DNA of 15,667 bases from DASUMP01 sp036277635 (GCA_036277635.1 DASUMP010000025.1:1-15667), one strand, 5' to 3'; counted from the stretch's first letter, positions 6,115 to 13,926 are shown. A program made the numbers and translations. Notes: a model not told the origin generated them from the sequence alone.

Positions 6115-7245
6115 TCAGCTCTCGACGAGGGTGTGCAGGCGCTCGACGGCGTCGACGAATTCCTCGACCATCTCCATGACGACGCGGCGTGTCGGCTTGA
6201 CCGCGTTCATGCTGCCGACGATCTGACCGACGAAGTACGTGGCGAGCTGGTTCGCACCGGTGCCCTCCTTCGCCGCGACTCGGCCGATGCGCGCGAGTGC
6301 TTCGCCGACGAGGAGCGGCTGCAAGGGCATCGGCAACGGTCCGGGGCTGTCGGGACCGTCCCACTCGTCGGTCCACGCGGTGCGCAACATGCGCGCGGGC
6401 TTGCCGGTGATCGAACGCGACCGGACGGTGTCGCCGAGCCCGGCGCGCAGGTACTTCGCCTTCACCGCCGGCGACGTCTCGGCCTCCTCGGTGGTGAGCC
6501 ACACCGAACCGCACCACACGCCGTCGGCACCGAGTGCCATGCCCGCGGCGAGCTGGCGGCCGCGGCCGATGCCACCGGCCGCGAGCACCGGCGTCGGCGC
6601 GACGGCGTCGACGACTTCGGGGACGAGCACCATCGTCGCGATCTGGCCGGTGTGACCACCTGCTTCGGTGCCCTGCGCGACGACGAGGTCGGCGCCCGCC
6701 TCTTGGTGGCGCCGCGCGTGCTCGACGGTGCCGGCGAGCGCGGCGACCGGGATGCCGGCGGCGTGCGCGCGCTCGATGAAGTGCGGCGGCGGCGGACCCA
6801 ACGCGGAGGCGACCAGCTTCGTGTCGTGCGCGAACAACACGTCGAGCAGCGGCGCCATGCTCTTGGGATCGACTCGCATGCCGAGGCTGAGCCCGCCGAG
6901 CTCCTGGTCGTCGGGCAGCGGCGGGACGTCGTAACGGGCGAGCACCTCGTCGACCCACTCCCGATGCTCCGCCGGCACGAGGTCGCGCAGCGCGTCGCGG
7001 TCGAGTCCGCCTTCCTCGGCGCCGGCGAACTTCTCGGGGACGAGCAGGTCGACGCCGAAGGGTCGGCCCCTCACTTCCTGCTCGATCCAGGCGAGGTCGA
7101 TGTCGAGCTGTTCGGGGGTGTGGGCGACGGCGCCGAGCACGCCGCAGCCACCGGCGTTCGTGACTGCGGCGACGACGTCGCGGCAGTGGCTGAACGCGAA
7201 GATCGGGACATCGATGCCGAGCAGATCGGTGGCGGGAGTGCGCAT
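6115..7245 (-). CDS. Nitronate monooxygenase / 2-nitropropane dioxygenase-like FMN protein (376 aa)
   Basis: A cytoplasmic FMN-dependent TIM-barrel enzyme that oxidises nitronates, or the related enoyl-reductase-like/IMPDH-fold flavoprotein. The start of the barrel reads LLGIDVPIFAFSHCRDVVAAVTNAGG and GVLGAV. The FMN and active-site region is intact: QGTEAGGHTG (191-200), with His198 at the conserved catalytic base, and AAGGIGRGRQLAAGMALGADGV (222-243) for phosphate binding. Length fits the family. The Met chosen gives the canonical N-terminus; the frame extends 32 codons further towards the divergent gene without family-like sequence. AGGG about five bases before the ATG is a weak ribosome-binding site. 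The C-terminal part (TGKPARMLRTAWTDEW, then MNAVKPTRRVVMEMVEE) matches the actinobacterial subgroup in steroid/fatty-acid catabolic neighbourhoods, so nitronate may not be the real substrate. Confidence 0.9.
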   Translation of the reverse strand: MRTPATDLLGIDVPIFAFSHCRDVVAAVTNAGGCGVLGAVAHTPEQLDIDLAWIEQEVRGRPFGVDLLVPEKFAGAEEGGLDRDALRDLVPAEHREWVDEVLARYDVPPLPDDQELGGLSLGMRVDPKSMAPLLDVLFAHDTKLVASALGPPPPHFIERAHAAGIPVAALAGTVEHARRHQEAGADLVVAQGTEAGGHTGQIATMVLVPEVVDAVAPTPVLAAGGIGRGRQLAAGMALGADGVWCGSVWLTTEEAETSPAVKAKYLRAGLGDTVRSRSITGKPARMLRTAWTDEWDGPDSPGPLPMPLQPLLVGEALARIGRVAAKEGTGANQLATYFVGQIVGSMNAVKPTRRVVMEMVEEFVDAVERLHTLVES

Positions 7246-7316
7246 GACTGCCCTTCGGGTCGTCGTGATGGCGCAGCGAACATAATGGACGTCGGATTCG
7301 GGCGAAACGGGGTGGC
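7246..7316. promoter_or_regulatory. Divergent promoter region between the flavoprotein and the Baeyer-Villiger monooxygenase
   Basis: This 71-bp gap must hold both promoters. Its only AT-rich core is AACATAATGG (7279-7288). CATAAT (7281-7286) matches five of six positions of a -10 box for the rightward gene, 30 bp before its ATG. On the minus strand the same core gives TATGTT (TAnnnT) for the leftward gene. No strong -35 boxes or dyads are visible, so both genes may depend on an activator or be co-regulated from this shared core. Confidence 0.35.
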
Positions 7317-8942
7317 ATGGCGGAACCCGACGCGACGGCACGCGGCGAGTCGGATGTGGTGGTGGTCGGCGCGGGGTTCGCCGGGCTGCACCTCCTGCAC
7401 TCGTTGCGCAACGCCGGCTTCTCCGTGCGCGTGCTCGAAGCGGGCGGCGGGGTCGGGGGCACGTGGTACTGGAACCGCTATCCCGGCGCGCGCTGCGACG
7501 TGCAGAGCCTCGAGTACTCGTTCGGCTTCGACCCCGACCTCGAACAAGAGTGGGACTGGACCGAGAAGTACGCGACGCAAGACGAGATCCTCCGCTACCT
7601 CGACCACGTCGCCGACCGCTACGACCTCCGACGCGACATCCACTTCGACACGCGCGTGACGCGCGCCGCGTTCGCCGACACCACGAACCAGTGGACGGTC
7701 GAGACCGAACGAGGCGAACGGTTCACGTGCCGATTCCTCGTCGCGGCGACCGGCTGCTTGTCGTCGGCGAACCTGCCCGACATCCCCGGGCGCGACTCGT
7801 TCGCCGGCCCCACGTACCACACCGGGCGATGGCCGCACGACGGCGTCGACTTCACGGGCCTGCGCGTCGGCGTGATCGGTACCGGTTCCTCCGCCGTGCA
7901 GTCGATCCCGATCATCGCGGAGCAGGCGGCCGACCTCACGGTGTTCCAACGCACCGCCACGTACTCCGTGCCCGCGTACAACGCACCGCTCTCACCCGAG
8001 CACCGCGCGGGTGTGAAGGCGCGCTATCGCGACGTGCGCGCGATCAACCGCACGACGTTCACCGGCTACGGCGCGCTCTCGGCGCTCCCCGAGCAGACGC
8101 GCCCGTTCGCCGAGCTCGACGACGACGAGCGCCAGCAGCGCCTCGAAGAGGCGTGGCGGGTCGGCGGCCTCACCTTTCTCGGCGCGTTCATGGAGACGAT
8201 CATCTCGCCCGAGGTCAACGAGTACGTCGCCGAGTTCGTGCGCGCCAAGATCCGCGCGATCGTGCGCGACCCCGAGGTCGCCGAACTGCTGTGCCCCCGG
8301 CAACCGATCGGCTGCAAGCGCTTGTGCGTCGACACCGGGTACTACGAGACGTTCAACCGACCGAACGTGCACCTCGTCGACATCAGCGCGCACGGCATCG
8401 AGGCGATCACCTCGACCGGCATCCGTGCCAACGGCGCCGACCACGAGCTCGACGCGATCGTGTTCGCGACCGGCTTCGACGCGATGACCGGCGCGCTGCT
8501 GAAGATCGGCATCGAAGGCGCCGACGGACGGACCCTCGCCGACGCGTGGAAGGAAGGGCCGAAGACCTACCTCGGCCTCGCGGTGCACGGGTTCCCGAAC
8601 CTGTTCCTCGTGACCGGACCGGGGAGCCCGTCGGTGCTCACGAACATGGTCACGTCGATCGAGCAGCACACGGAGTGGATCACCGAGTGCCTCACGTCAC
8701 TGCGCGCCGGCGGCCACGAGCGCATCGAAGCCGACGCGCAGGCCGTCGAGGAATGGGTCGCCTACGTGAACACCGTCGCCGACTTCACCTTGTTGCCGAA
8801 CTGCAACTCCTGGTACCTCGGCGCGAACATCCCCGGCAAGCCGCGCGTGTTCATGCCGCTCCCCGGATTCCCGCCGTACGCCGACCGCTGCGCCGAAGTC
8901 GCGGCGCGCGGCTACGAGGGCTTCGTCATCGACGGCGCCTGA
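7317..8942 (+). CDS. Type I Baeyer-Villiger flavin monooxygenase (541 aa)
   Basis: An FAD- and NADPH-dependent monooxygenase that inserts oxygen next to a ketone to give an ester or lactone. The signatures are complete: GAGFAG (18-23) with Glu41 at the end of the second strand for FAD; GGTWYWNRYPGARCD (47-61); the ATG motif (144-146); the Baeyer-Villiger fingerprint FAGPTYHTGRWP (162-173), matching FxGxxxHxxxWP; and the NADP-binding GTGSSA (188-193). Arg335 in GCKRLCVDTGYYETFNRPNV corresponds to the catalytic Arg of phenylacetone monooxygenase. The length equals cyclohexanone/phenylacetone monooxygenases. There is no clear Shine-Dalgarno sequence besides GGGG just before the ATG. It is divergent from the nitronate monooxygenase-like gene and converges on katG. 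The substrate (cyclic, aromatic or steroid ketone) cannot be told. The nearby aldo/keto and quinone reductases could act on the same carbonyl compounds (inference). Confidence 0.95.
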   Translation: MAEPDATARGESDVVVVGAGFAGLHLLHSLRNAGFSVRVLEAGGGVGGTWYWNRYPGARCDVQSLEYSFGFDPDLEQEWDWTEKYATQDEILRYLDHVADRYDLRRDIHFDTRVTRAAFADTTNQWTVETERGERFTCRFLVAATGCLSSANLPDIPGRDSFAGPTYHTGRWPHDGVDFTGLRVGVIGTGSSAVQSIPIIAEQAADLTVFQRTATYSVPAYNAPLSPEHRAGVKARYRDVRAINRTTFTGYGALSALPEQTRPFAELDDDERQQRLEEAWRVGGLTFLGAFMETIISPEVNEYVAEFVRAKIRAIVRDPEVAELLCPRQPIGCKRLCVDTGYYETFNRPNVHLVDISAHGIEAITSTGIRANGADHELDAIVFATGFDAMTGALLKIGIEGADGRTLADAWKEGPKTYLGLAVHGFPNLFLVTGPGSPSVLTNMVTSIEQHTEWITECLTSLRAGGHERIEADAQAVEEWVAYVNTVADFTLLPNCNSWYLGANIPGKPRVFMPLPGFPPYADRCAEVAARGYEGFVIDGA

Positions 8943-8969
8943 TCGCGCCGCGGCCGCGCCGGATCAGGC
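8937..8969. terminator. Bidirectional stem-loop between converging monooxygenase and katG genes
   Basis: GCCTGATC (8937-8944) and GATCAGGC (8962-8969) form perfect 8-bp arms. The 17 bases between them hold a second palindrome, CGCGGCCGCG (8949-8958). The outer arms include the stop codons of both converging genes, so one structure could end both transcripts. There is no T-tract, as is usual for terminators in such GC-rich actinobacteria. Confidence 0.55.
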
Positions 8970-11159
8970 CAGGTCGAAGCGGTCGAGGTTCATCACCTTG
9001 TCCCACGCGGCCACGAAGTCGCGCACGAACTTCTCGGTCGCGTCGGAGCTCGCGTAGACCTCGGCGAGGGCCCGCAGCTGCGAGTGCGAGCCGAACACGA
9101 GATCGACCGCGGTCGCCGTACGCTGCAACTCGCCGGTGACGCGATCACGACCCTCGTACACGTGCTCGGCCGCGCCCGCCGGCTTCCACTCCGTGTCGGC
9201 GGCGAGCAGGTGCACGAAGAAGTCGTTCGTCAGCGTTCCGGGCCGGTCGGTGAATACGCCGTGCGCGGCGCGCCCGTGGTTGGCGTCGAGCACGCGCAGG
9301 CCGCCGACGAGGACCGTCATCTCCGGAGCGGTGAGCGTCAACATGTTGGCCCGGTCGAGCAGCAGCGTCTCCGGCGAGAGCTTCTCGCCCGCACGCAGGT
9401 AGTTGCGGAACCCGTCGGCGGCCGGTTCGAGCACCGCGAACGTCTCCGCGTCGGTCTGCTCCTGCGACGCGTCGGTGCGGCCCGGCGCGAACGGCACGGT
9501 GATCGAGTGGCCGGCGTCGCGAGCGGCCTGCTCGACCGCCGCGCACCCGCCGAGCACGATCAGGTCGGCGAGGGAGACCCGCTTCCCGTCCGACTGCGCG
9601 CCGTTGAAGTCGTGCTGGATCCGTTCCAACGCGGCGAGCACCGTCGCGAGTCGCGCCGGGTCGTTGACCTCCCAGTCGCGCTGCGGCTCGAGGCGGATCC
9701 GCGCGCCGTTCGCACCGCCGCGCTTGTCGGTGCCGCGGAAGCTCGCGGCCGCGGCCCACGCGGTGGTGACGAGGTCGGACACCGACAGCCCCGACGCGAG
9801 GATCGTGCGCTTCAGCGCCGTGACGTCGGCGTCGTCGACCAGCGCGTGGTCGACCGCCGGGACGGGGTCCTGCCACAGCTGCGGCTCGGGCACCCACGGG
9901 CCGAGATAGCGCGAGACGGGCCCCATGTCGCGGTGGAGGAGCTTGTACCACGCCCTCGCGAACGCGTCGGCGAGCTGGTCGGGGTGCTCGAGGAACCGCC
10001 GCGAGATCTGCTCGTAGACGGGGTCGACGCGCAGCGCGAGGTCGGTCGTCGCCATCATCGGCGCGTGCCGCACTGCGGGGTCGTGCGCGTCGGGCACCGC
10101 GTCGGCACCGGCGCCGTCCTTCGGCTTCCACTGCTGCGCGCCCGCGGGACTCCTCGTGAGCTCCCACTCGTAGCCGAACAGCGTCTCGAAGTAACTGTTG
10201 TCCCACGCGGTGGGGGTGGGCGTCCACGCGCCTTCGAGCCCGCTCGTGATCGTGTCCTTGCCCTTCCCGGTGCCGAACGAGCTCTTCCAACCGAGGCCTT
10301 GGTGCTCGACCGGACAGCCTTCGGGCTCGGGTCCGACGAGATCGGGGTCGCCGGCGCCGTGGCACTTGCCGAACGTGTGCCCGCCCGCGATGAGCGCGAC
10401 GGTCTCCTCGTCGTTCATCGCCATGCGCGCGAACGTCTCGCGGATGTCGCGCGCGGCGGCGAGCGGGTCGGGGTTGCCGTTCGGTCCTTCGGGGTTCACG
10501 TAGATGAGCCCCATCTGCACCGCGCCGAACGGGTTCGCGAGCTCGCGCTCGCCGCTGTAACGGGCGTCGCCGAGCCACGCGTCTTCGGTGCCCCAGAAGA
10601 CCTCTTCGGGCTCCCAGATGTCTTCGCGCCCGAAGCCGAACCCGAAGGTCGCGAATCCCATCGACTCCAACGCGACGTTGCCGGCGAAGACGATGAGGTC
10701 GGCCCACGAGATCTTCTGGCCATACTTCTGCTTCACGGGCCAGAGCAAGCGGCGCGCCTTGTCGAGGTTCGCGTTGTCGGGCCAGCTGTTCAGCGGCGCG
10801 AAGCGCTGTGCGCCCGCGCCGCCACCGCCGCGACCGTCGGCGGTGCGGTAGGTGCCCGCCGCGTGCCACGTCATGCGGATGAACAGCGGTCCGTAGTGGC
10901 CGTAGTCGGCGGGCCACCAATCCTGCGACGTCGTCATCACCTCGACGATGTCGCGCTTCAGCGCGTCGAGGTCGAGCGTCGCGAACTCAGCGGCGTAGTC
11001 GAAGTCGTCGCCGAGCGGGTTGGCGCGCGGCGAGTGCTGGTGGAGCACGCTCAGGTCGAGCTGGTTCGGCCACCAGTCGCGGTTCGTCCGCGGTCGGCCC
11101 GGCTCGGGCGTGGGGCTGTCGATGGCCGGGTTCTCGCTCTCGCTGCCGCCTTCGGTCAC
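8964..11159 (-). CDS. katG: Catalase-peroxidase KatG (731 aa)
   Basis: A bifunctional haem catalase/peroxidase that removes hydrogen peroxide in the cytoplasm. The sequence is full length and both halves of the duplicated fold are present. All key residues of the active N-terminal half align with Mycobacterium tuberculosis KatG at a constant offset of nine: Arg95, Trp98 and His99 in RMTWHAAGTY; Tyr220 in GLIYVNPEG; Met246 in RMAMND (completing the Trp-Tyr-Met adduct); proximal His261 in AGGHTFGK; Trp312 in GLEGAW; and Ser306, the counterpart of the isoniazid-linked Ser315. The C-terminal half (about 420-731) is the usual haem-free copy. The start is a GTG with AGAGGAGGA five bases before it; the frame extends another 79 codons upstream but that part is Arg-rich non-family sequence. 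No fur-type regulator lies next to it, unlike the furA-katG arrangement of mycobacteria. Confidence 0.98.
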   Translation of the reverse strand: MTEGGSESENPAIDSPTPEPGRPRTNRDWWPNQLDLSVLHQHSPRANPLGDDFDYAAEFATLDLDALKRDIVEVMTTSQDWWPADYGHYGPLFIRMTWHAAGTYRTADGRGGGGAGAQRFAPLNSWPDNANLDKARRLLWPVKQKYGQKISWADLIVFAGNVALESMGFATFGFGFGREDIWEPEEVFWGTEDAWLGDARYSGERELANPFGAVQMGLIYVNPEGPNGNPDPLAAARDIRETFARMAMNDEETVALIAGGHTFGKCHGAGDPDLVGPEPEGCPVEHQGLGWKSSFGTGKGKDTITSGLEGAWTPTPTAWDNSYFETLFGYEWELTRSPAGAQQWKPKDGAGADAVPDAHDPAVRHAPMMATTDLALRVDPVYEQISRRFLEHPDQLADAFARAWYKLLHRDMGPVSRYLGPWVPEPQLWQDPVPAVDHALVDDADVTALKRTILASGLSVSDLVTTAWAAAASFRGTDKRGGANGARIRLEPQRDWEVNDPARLATVLAALERIQHDFNGAQSDGKRVSLADLIVLGGCAAVEQAARDAGHSITVPFAPGRTDASQEQTDAETFAVLEPAADGFRNYLRAGEKLSPETLLLDRANMLTLTAPEMTVLVGGLRVLDANHGRAAHGVFTDRPGTLTNDFFVHLLAADTEWKPAGAAEHVYEGRDRVTGELQRTATAVDLVFGSHSQLRALAEVYASSDATEKFVRDFVAAWDKVMNLDRFDLA

Positions 11160-11202
11160 GACGGTCCTCCTCTGCTCGCGGCGCCGCTGGTCGCGCCTCG
11201 CG

Positions 11203-11239
11203 TCCCCCATTGATACGGCGTCGCGCGCCGGCTGGCCAA
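11203..11239 (-). promoter_or_regulatory. Candidate katG promoter
   Basis: On the minus strand TTGGCC (11234-11239, four of six to TTGACA) is followed after 18 bp by TATCAA (11210-11215, four of six to TATAAT), placing the transcript start near 11203 and leaving a leader of about 43 bases with the strong AGAGGAGGA site. It lies in the 101-bp gap between the fusion gene's stop and katG, so katG could also be read through from upstream. The same gap has the 8-mer GGCTGGCC twice, three bases apart (11230-11248), of no clear meaning. Confidence 0.4.
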
Positions 11240-11260
11240 TGGCTGGCCCGGGCGGCCGCC

Positions 11261-13813
11261 TCAGGGAACGAGCGCGAGGAGCTCGTCGATCACGACGTCG
11301 GGGTGCTCGACCTGGATGTAGTGGCCGGAATCCTCGACGAGGACGACGTTCGACACCGTCGACAGCGCTTCCCAGCTCTCGACCCCGTCGTCCCACACCG
11401 CGTTCAGACGAGTGACCTCAGCCGCCGCGAGCGCGGGGAGGGTGCGGCGATCTGCGCTCATCACCGTCATCGGGAGGTCGCCGAGCGAACCGATCTCCGC
11501 GACTTCGGCGAAGGCGGCGAAGACGTCGACGCGCTCGGGGTCCTTGCTCGGGTCGCGCATCACGGCGCAGCCTTCGAGCCAGGTGCGCGCCGCTTCGCTG
11601 CCGTCGTCGACCACTGCGCAGACGGCCTCGGGCCACGTCGGCGGAGTGGTGTCGAGGAGCATCAGTCCGACGACCTCGTCGGGGTACTCCGACGCGAACG
11701 TCACGCCCTCGGCACCGCCGAACGAGTGACCGAGCACCACGTACGGACCGGGTTCGCCGGCCTCCTCGAGCAACTCGTGGAGATCGGCGGCCTGGGTCGC
11801 GAACGTCTGGTCCGTGGCGGGGGCGTCGCTGGTGCCGGTACCGAACCGGGCGTAGGAGCAGACCCGCGCGCGCTCGGCGATCGCGGGCTCCACTGCGCCC
11901 CAGCTCTCTCCCCCGTCGCCCCATCCGGCGATCAGGAGCACCGTCGTCGAGCCGCTCCCGACGCACCGCAGGTGCATCTGCCCGGCCTCGATGCGAAACG
12001 ATGCGTCGACGAGCGCGGTCGGGCGCTCCACAGTGGGAGCGGTCGTCGACGACTCCGCGGGAGCCGGGGTCGAGGTCGCCGACGACGTCGCCGTCGAGTC
12101 GTCGCCACAGGCCGCGAGGCCGACCGCGAGTGCCGCGATCGCGACCACGGTCGTGACCGTGTGGCGCACGCCACCCGAGCTGCGGTGGAGCCCGGCGTGG
12201 TGAGCAGTCGCGACGACGGGCACGGCGGCATCGTGGTCGACGCCGTCACCGTGCGCAATGTGGATGTCCACGGACGCGCCGGGCCGCGGCAGGTGCACGA
12301 TCGCGATCACGGCCGCCCACACGGCGAGACCGACCGCGACCCACAGCGCGCCGCTCATGGAGCTCACGAACGCGTCCCGGGCGAGCTGCGCGACTTCGGC
12401 GCCGTTCGTACCGAGCTGCTCGCTGGCGCCGATCGCGGCGCCGACGTTGTCGGTGAGTGCGGCCCGCAGGTTGTCGGTGAGGCCGGGGATGCGGTCGAGG
12501 TCACCGTTCAGGTTCGACGCGTACGTGCTCGCCGCGACGCTGCCGATGACCGCGACGCCGAGCGCCCCGCCGAGCTCGCGCACGGTGTCGTTGACCGCCG
12601 AGCCGATGCCGGCGCGCGCCGGTGGCAGCGTCGACATGATCAGCTCGGTAGCGGCGGGCATCGCGATGCCGGCACCGAGACCGAAGAGCAACAGGCCGAG
12701 GCCGGTCGGCACGTAGGAGGTGCCGTCGATGAACGCGGCCTGCACCGCGACGCCGCCCGCCGCGAACAGCGTGCCCGTGACGACCGCGACGCGGCCGCCG
12801 AGGTTCGCAGCCAGGTGGGCGCCGGCACCCGTGCCGACGATCATCCCCACGGCGGCGGGCACGAGCGCGAAGCCGGCGACCAACGGCGTGTAGTCGAGGA
12901 TGAACTGCAGGTACTGCGCCTGCAGGAACACCGCACCGGCCATCGCGAAGAACAACATGGCGAGCGCGACGCTGCCGCCGGAGAAGCCGCGGTTGGCGAA
13001 CAGACGGATGTCGAGCATCGGGTCGTCGCGGCGCATCTCCCAACGGGCGAAGACCGCGCCCGCGAACGCCGCGAACGCGACGCCGGTCAGCGTGGAACGC
13101 GACGTCCAACCCTGCTCCGGGCCTTCGATGATGGCGTAGACGAGCGTGCCGATCGCGGCGGTGGAGAGCAGCGCGCCGATCGGGTCGAGGCGCGTCGCGT
13201 TCGGGTCGCGCGACTCGGGCACGAGGTGCAGCGTCCCGACGAACGCGACCGCGAGGAGCGGCACGTTGATCCAGAACACCGACGACCACGAGAAGCTGCG
13301 CATCAACAGCCCGCCGACGATGGGTCCGAGTGCGATCCCCGCGCCGCTCGCCGCGGTCCAGATCGCGATCGCCTTCGCACGTTCGCGCGGGTCGCCGAAG
13401 GAGTTGACGAGGATCGAGAGCGTGGTCGGCATGATCAACGCGCCGCCGACTCCCATCACCCCGCGCCCGACGATGAGCATCGTCGTCGACGCCGCGACCG
13501 CGCTGAGCACGGAACCCGCCAGGAAGGTGAAGAGGCCGACGGCGAGGGCACGCCGGCGACCGAAGCGGTCGCCGAGGCTCCCGGCGGTGAGGAGCAAGCC
13601 GGCGAACACGACCGTGTAGGCCGCCACGATCCACTGCAGCGCCGCCGCGCTCGCGCCGAGGTCGCCCACCAGCTGCGGCAGGGCGACGTTGATGATCGTG
13701 TGGTCGATCGAGGTGACGAGCAGGGCGAGCACGAGCACGCCGAGGATGCGCCAGCGGTTCGGGTGGCTCGGCGAGGACTCGCCGAGGACCTGCGGGGCGG
13801 GACGTCCGTGCAT
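11261..13813 (-). CDS. DHA2-type 14-TM MFS exporter fused to a lipoprotein-like alpha/beta-hydrolase (850 aa)
   Basis: One uninterrupted frame with two full-size parts. Residues about 20-508 are a drug:H+ antiporter of the EmrB/QacA (DHA2, 14-TM) family: SIDHTIINVALPQL (35-48) in TM1, motif A GSLGDRFGRRR (79-89), and motif C GIALGPIVGG (159-168). Residues 549-850 look like a complete secreted hydrolase: a signal-like hydrophobic stretch ending LAAC (566-569), a Ser/Thr/Ala/Pro linker (571-597), nucleophile elbow GHSFG (695-699, Ser697), a probable acid Asp788 (MSADRR) and His831 in DSGHYIQ. Between them lies a His-rich stretch (509-548) with looser third positions. As a fusion, the extra helix would put the hydrolase outside the cell. 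Alternatively an internal GTG makes a separate lipoprotein. AGAGGAG precedes the ATG. Divergent tetR and its operators suggest substrate-inducible expression. Substrates are unknown. Confidence 0.88.
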   Translation of the reverse strand: MHGRPAPQVLGESSPSHPNRWRILGVLVLALLVTSIDHTIINVALPQLVGDLGASAAALQWIVAAYTVVFAGLLLTAGSLGDRFGRRRALAVGLFTFLAGSVLSAVAASTTMLIVGRGVMGVGGALIMPTTLSILVNSFGDPRERAKAIAIWTAASGAGIALGPIVGGLLMRSFSWSSVFWINVPLLAVAFVGTLHLVPESRDPNATRLDPIGALLSTAAIGTLVYAIIEGPEQGWTSRSTLTGVAFAAFAGAVFARWEMRRDDPMLDIRLFANRGFSGGSVALAMLFFAMAGAVFLQAQYLQFILDYTPLVAGFALVPAAVGMIVGTGAGAHLAANLGGRVAVVTGTLFAAGGVAVQAAFIDGTSYVPTGLGLLLFGLGAGIAMPAATELIMSTLPPARAGIGSAVNDTVRELGGALGVAVIGSVAASTYASNLNGDLDRIPGLTDNLRAALTDNVGAAIGASEQLGTNGAEVAQLARDAFVSSMSGALWVAVGLAVWAAVIAIVHLPRPGASVDIHIAHGDGVDHDAAVPVVATAHHAGLHRSSGGVRHTVTTVVAIAALAVGLAACGDDSTATSSATSTPAPAESSTTAPTVERPTALVDASFRIEAGQMHLRCVGSGSTTVLLIAGWGDGGESWGAVEPAIAERARVCSYARFGTGTSDAPATDQTFATQAADLHELLEEAGEPGPYVVLGHSFGGAEGVTFASEYPDEVVGLMLLDTTPPTWPEAVCAVVDDGSEAARTWLEGCAVMRDPSKDPERVDVFAAFAEVAEIGSLGDLPMTVMSADRRTLPALAAAEVTRLNAVWDDGVESWEALSTVSNVVLVEDSGHYIQVEHPDVVIDELLALVP
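12107..12169 (-). other. Internal GTG and lipoprotein signal peptide inside the MFS-hydrolase frame
   Basis: Codon 549 of the long frame is GTG. Read from there the protein begins MRHTVTTVVAIAALAVGLAAC: two basic residues near the start, a hydrophobic core and an LAAC lipobox with Cys at position 21, an archetypal lipoprotein signal. It is followed by a low-complexity Ser/Thr/Pro linker. A start here would give a 302-residue lipoprotein hydrolase on its own. The sequence before it (GGGTGGC) is only a weak ribosome-binding site. This may be a remnant of an originally separate gene or a functioning second start. Confidence 0.45.
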
Positions 13814-13828
13814 TGCTGCTCCTCTGGA

Positions 13829-13926
13829 TTACGAGCCGTTACGAATGTTGTGTGGCGTCACTCAAACACGTCCGTCCGACGATGTCAAGACTCGTAACGT
13901 TCGTAACGATCTGTTACGCTCTGGCC
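13829..13926. promoter_or_regulatory. TetR operator cluster and divergent promoters of tetR and the MFS fusion gene
   Basis: Five copies of a CGTAAC/GTTACG-type half-site lie here: ATTACG (13828-13833), GTTACG (13838-13843), CGTAAC (13893-13898), CGTAAC (13902-13907) and GTTACG (13913-13918). The last two form a perfect dyad, CGTAAC-GATCT-GTTACG. A TAnnnT box TACGCT (13915-13920) ends six bases before the tetR ATG, which has no Shine-Dalgarno, so tetR is probably leaderless and the dyad covers its promoter. For the leftward gene a perfect TTGACA (13883-13888, minus strand) is followed after 17 bp by a poor TTGAGT. The first two half-sites lie between this promoter and the MFS start. TetR binding would block both genes. 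Confidence 0.65.

Noticed and set aside
9084..11213. Open frame of about 700 codons on the plus strand opposite katG
   Set aside because: It mirrors katG's strongly biased codons; the protein is Arg/Val/Glu/Gly-rich without recognisable motifs, whereas katG on the other strand has every catalytic residue.
11230..11248. Direct repeat GGCTGGCC twice, three bases apart
   Set aside because: Too short and GC-rich to distinguish from chance; mentioned only with the katG promoter.
11160..11396. N-terminal extension of katG by 79 codons
   Set aside because: Arg-rich, overlaps the upstream gene, and lacks a ribosome-binding site, while the GTG at 11159 has AGAGGAGGA at good spacing.
11210..13897. 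Open frame of about 895 codons on the plus strand opposite the MFS-hydrolase gene
   Set aside because: Low-complexity Arg/Asp/Glu/His/Gly product typical of an antisense shadow in high-GC DNA; the minus strand carries clear MFS and hydrolase motifs.
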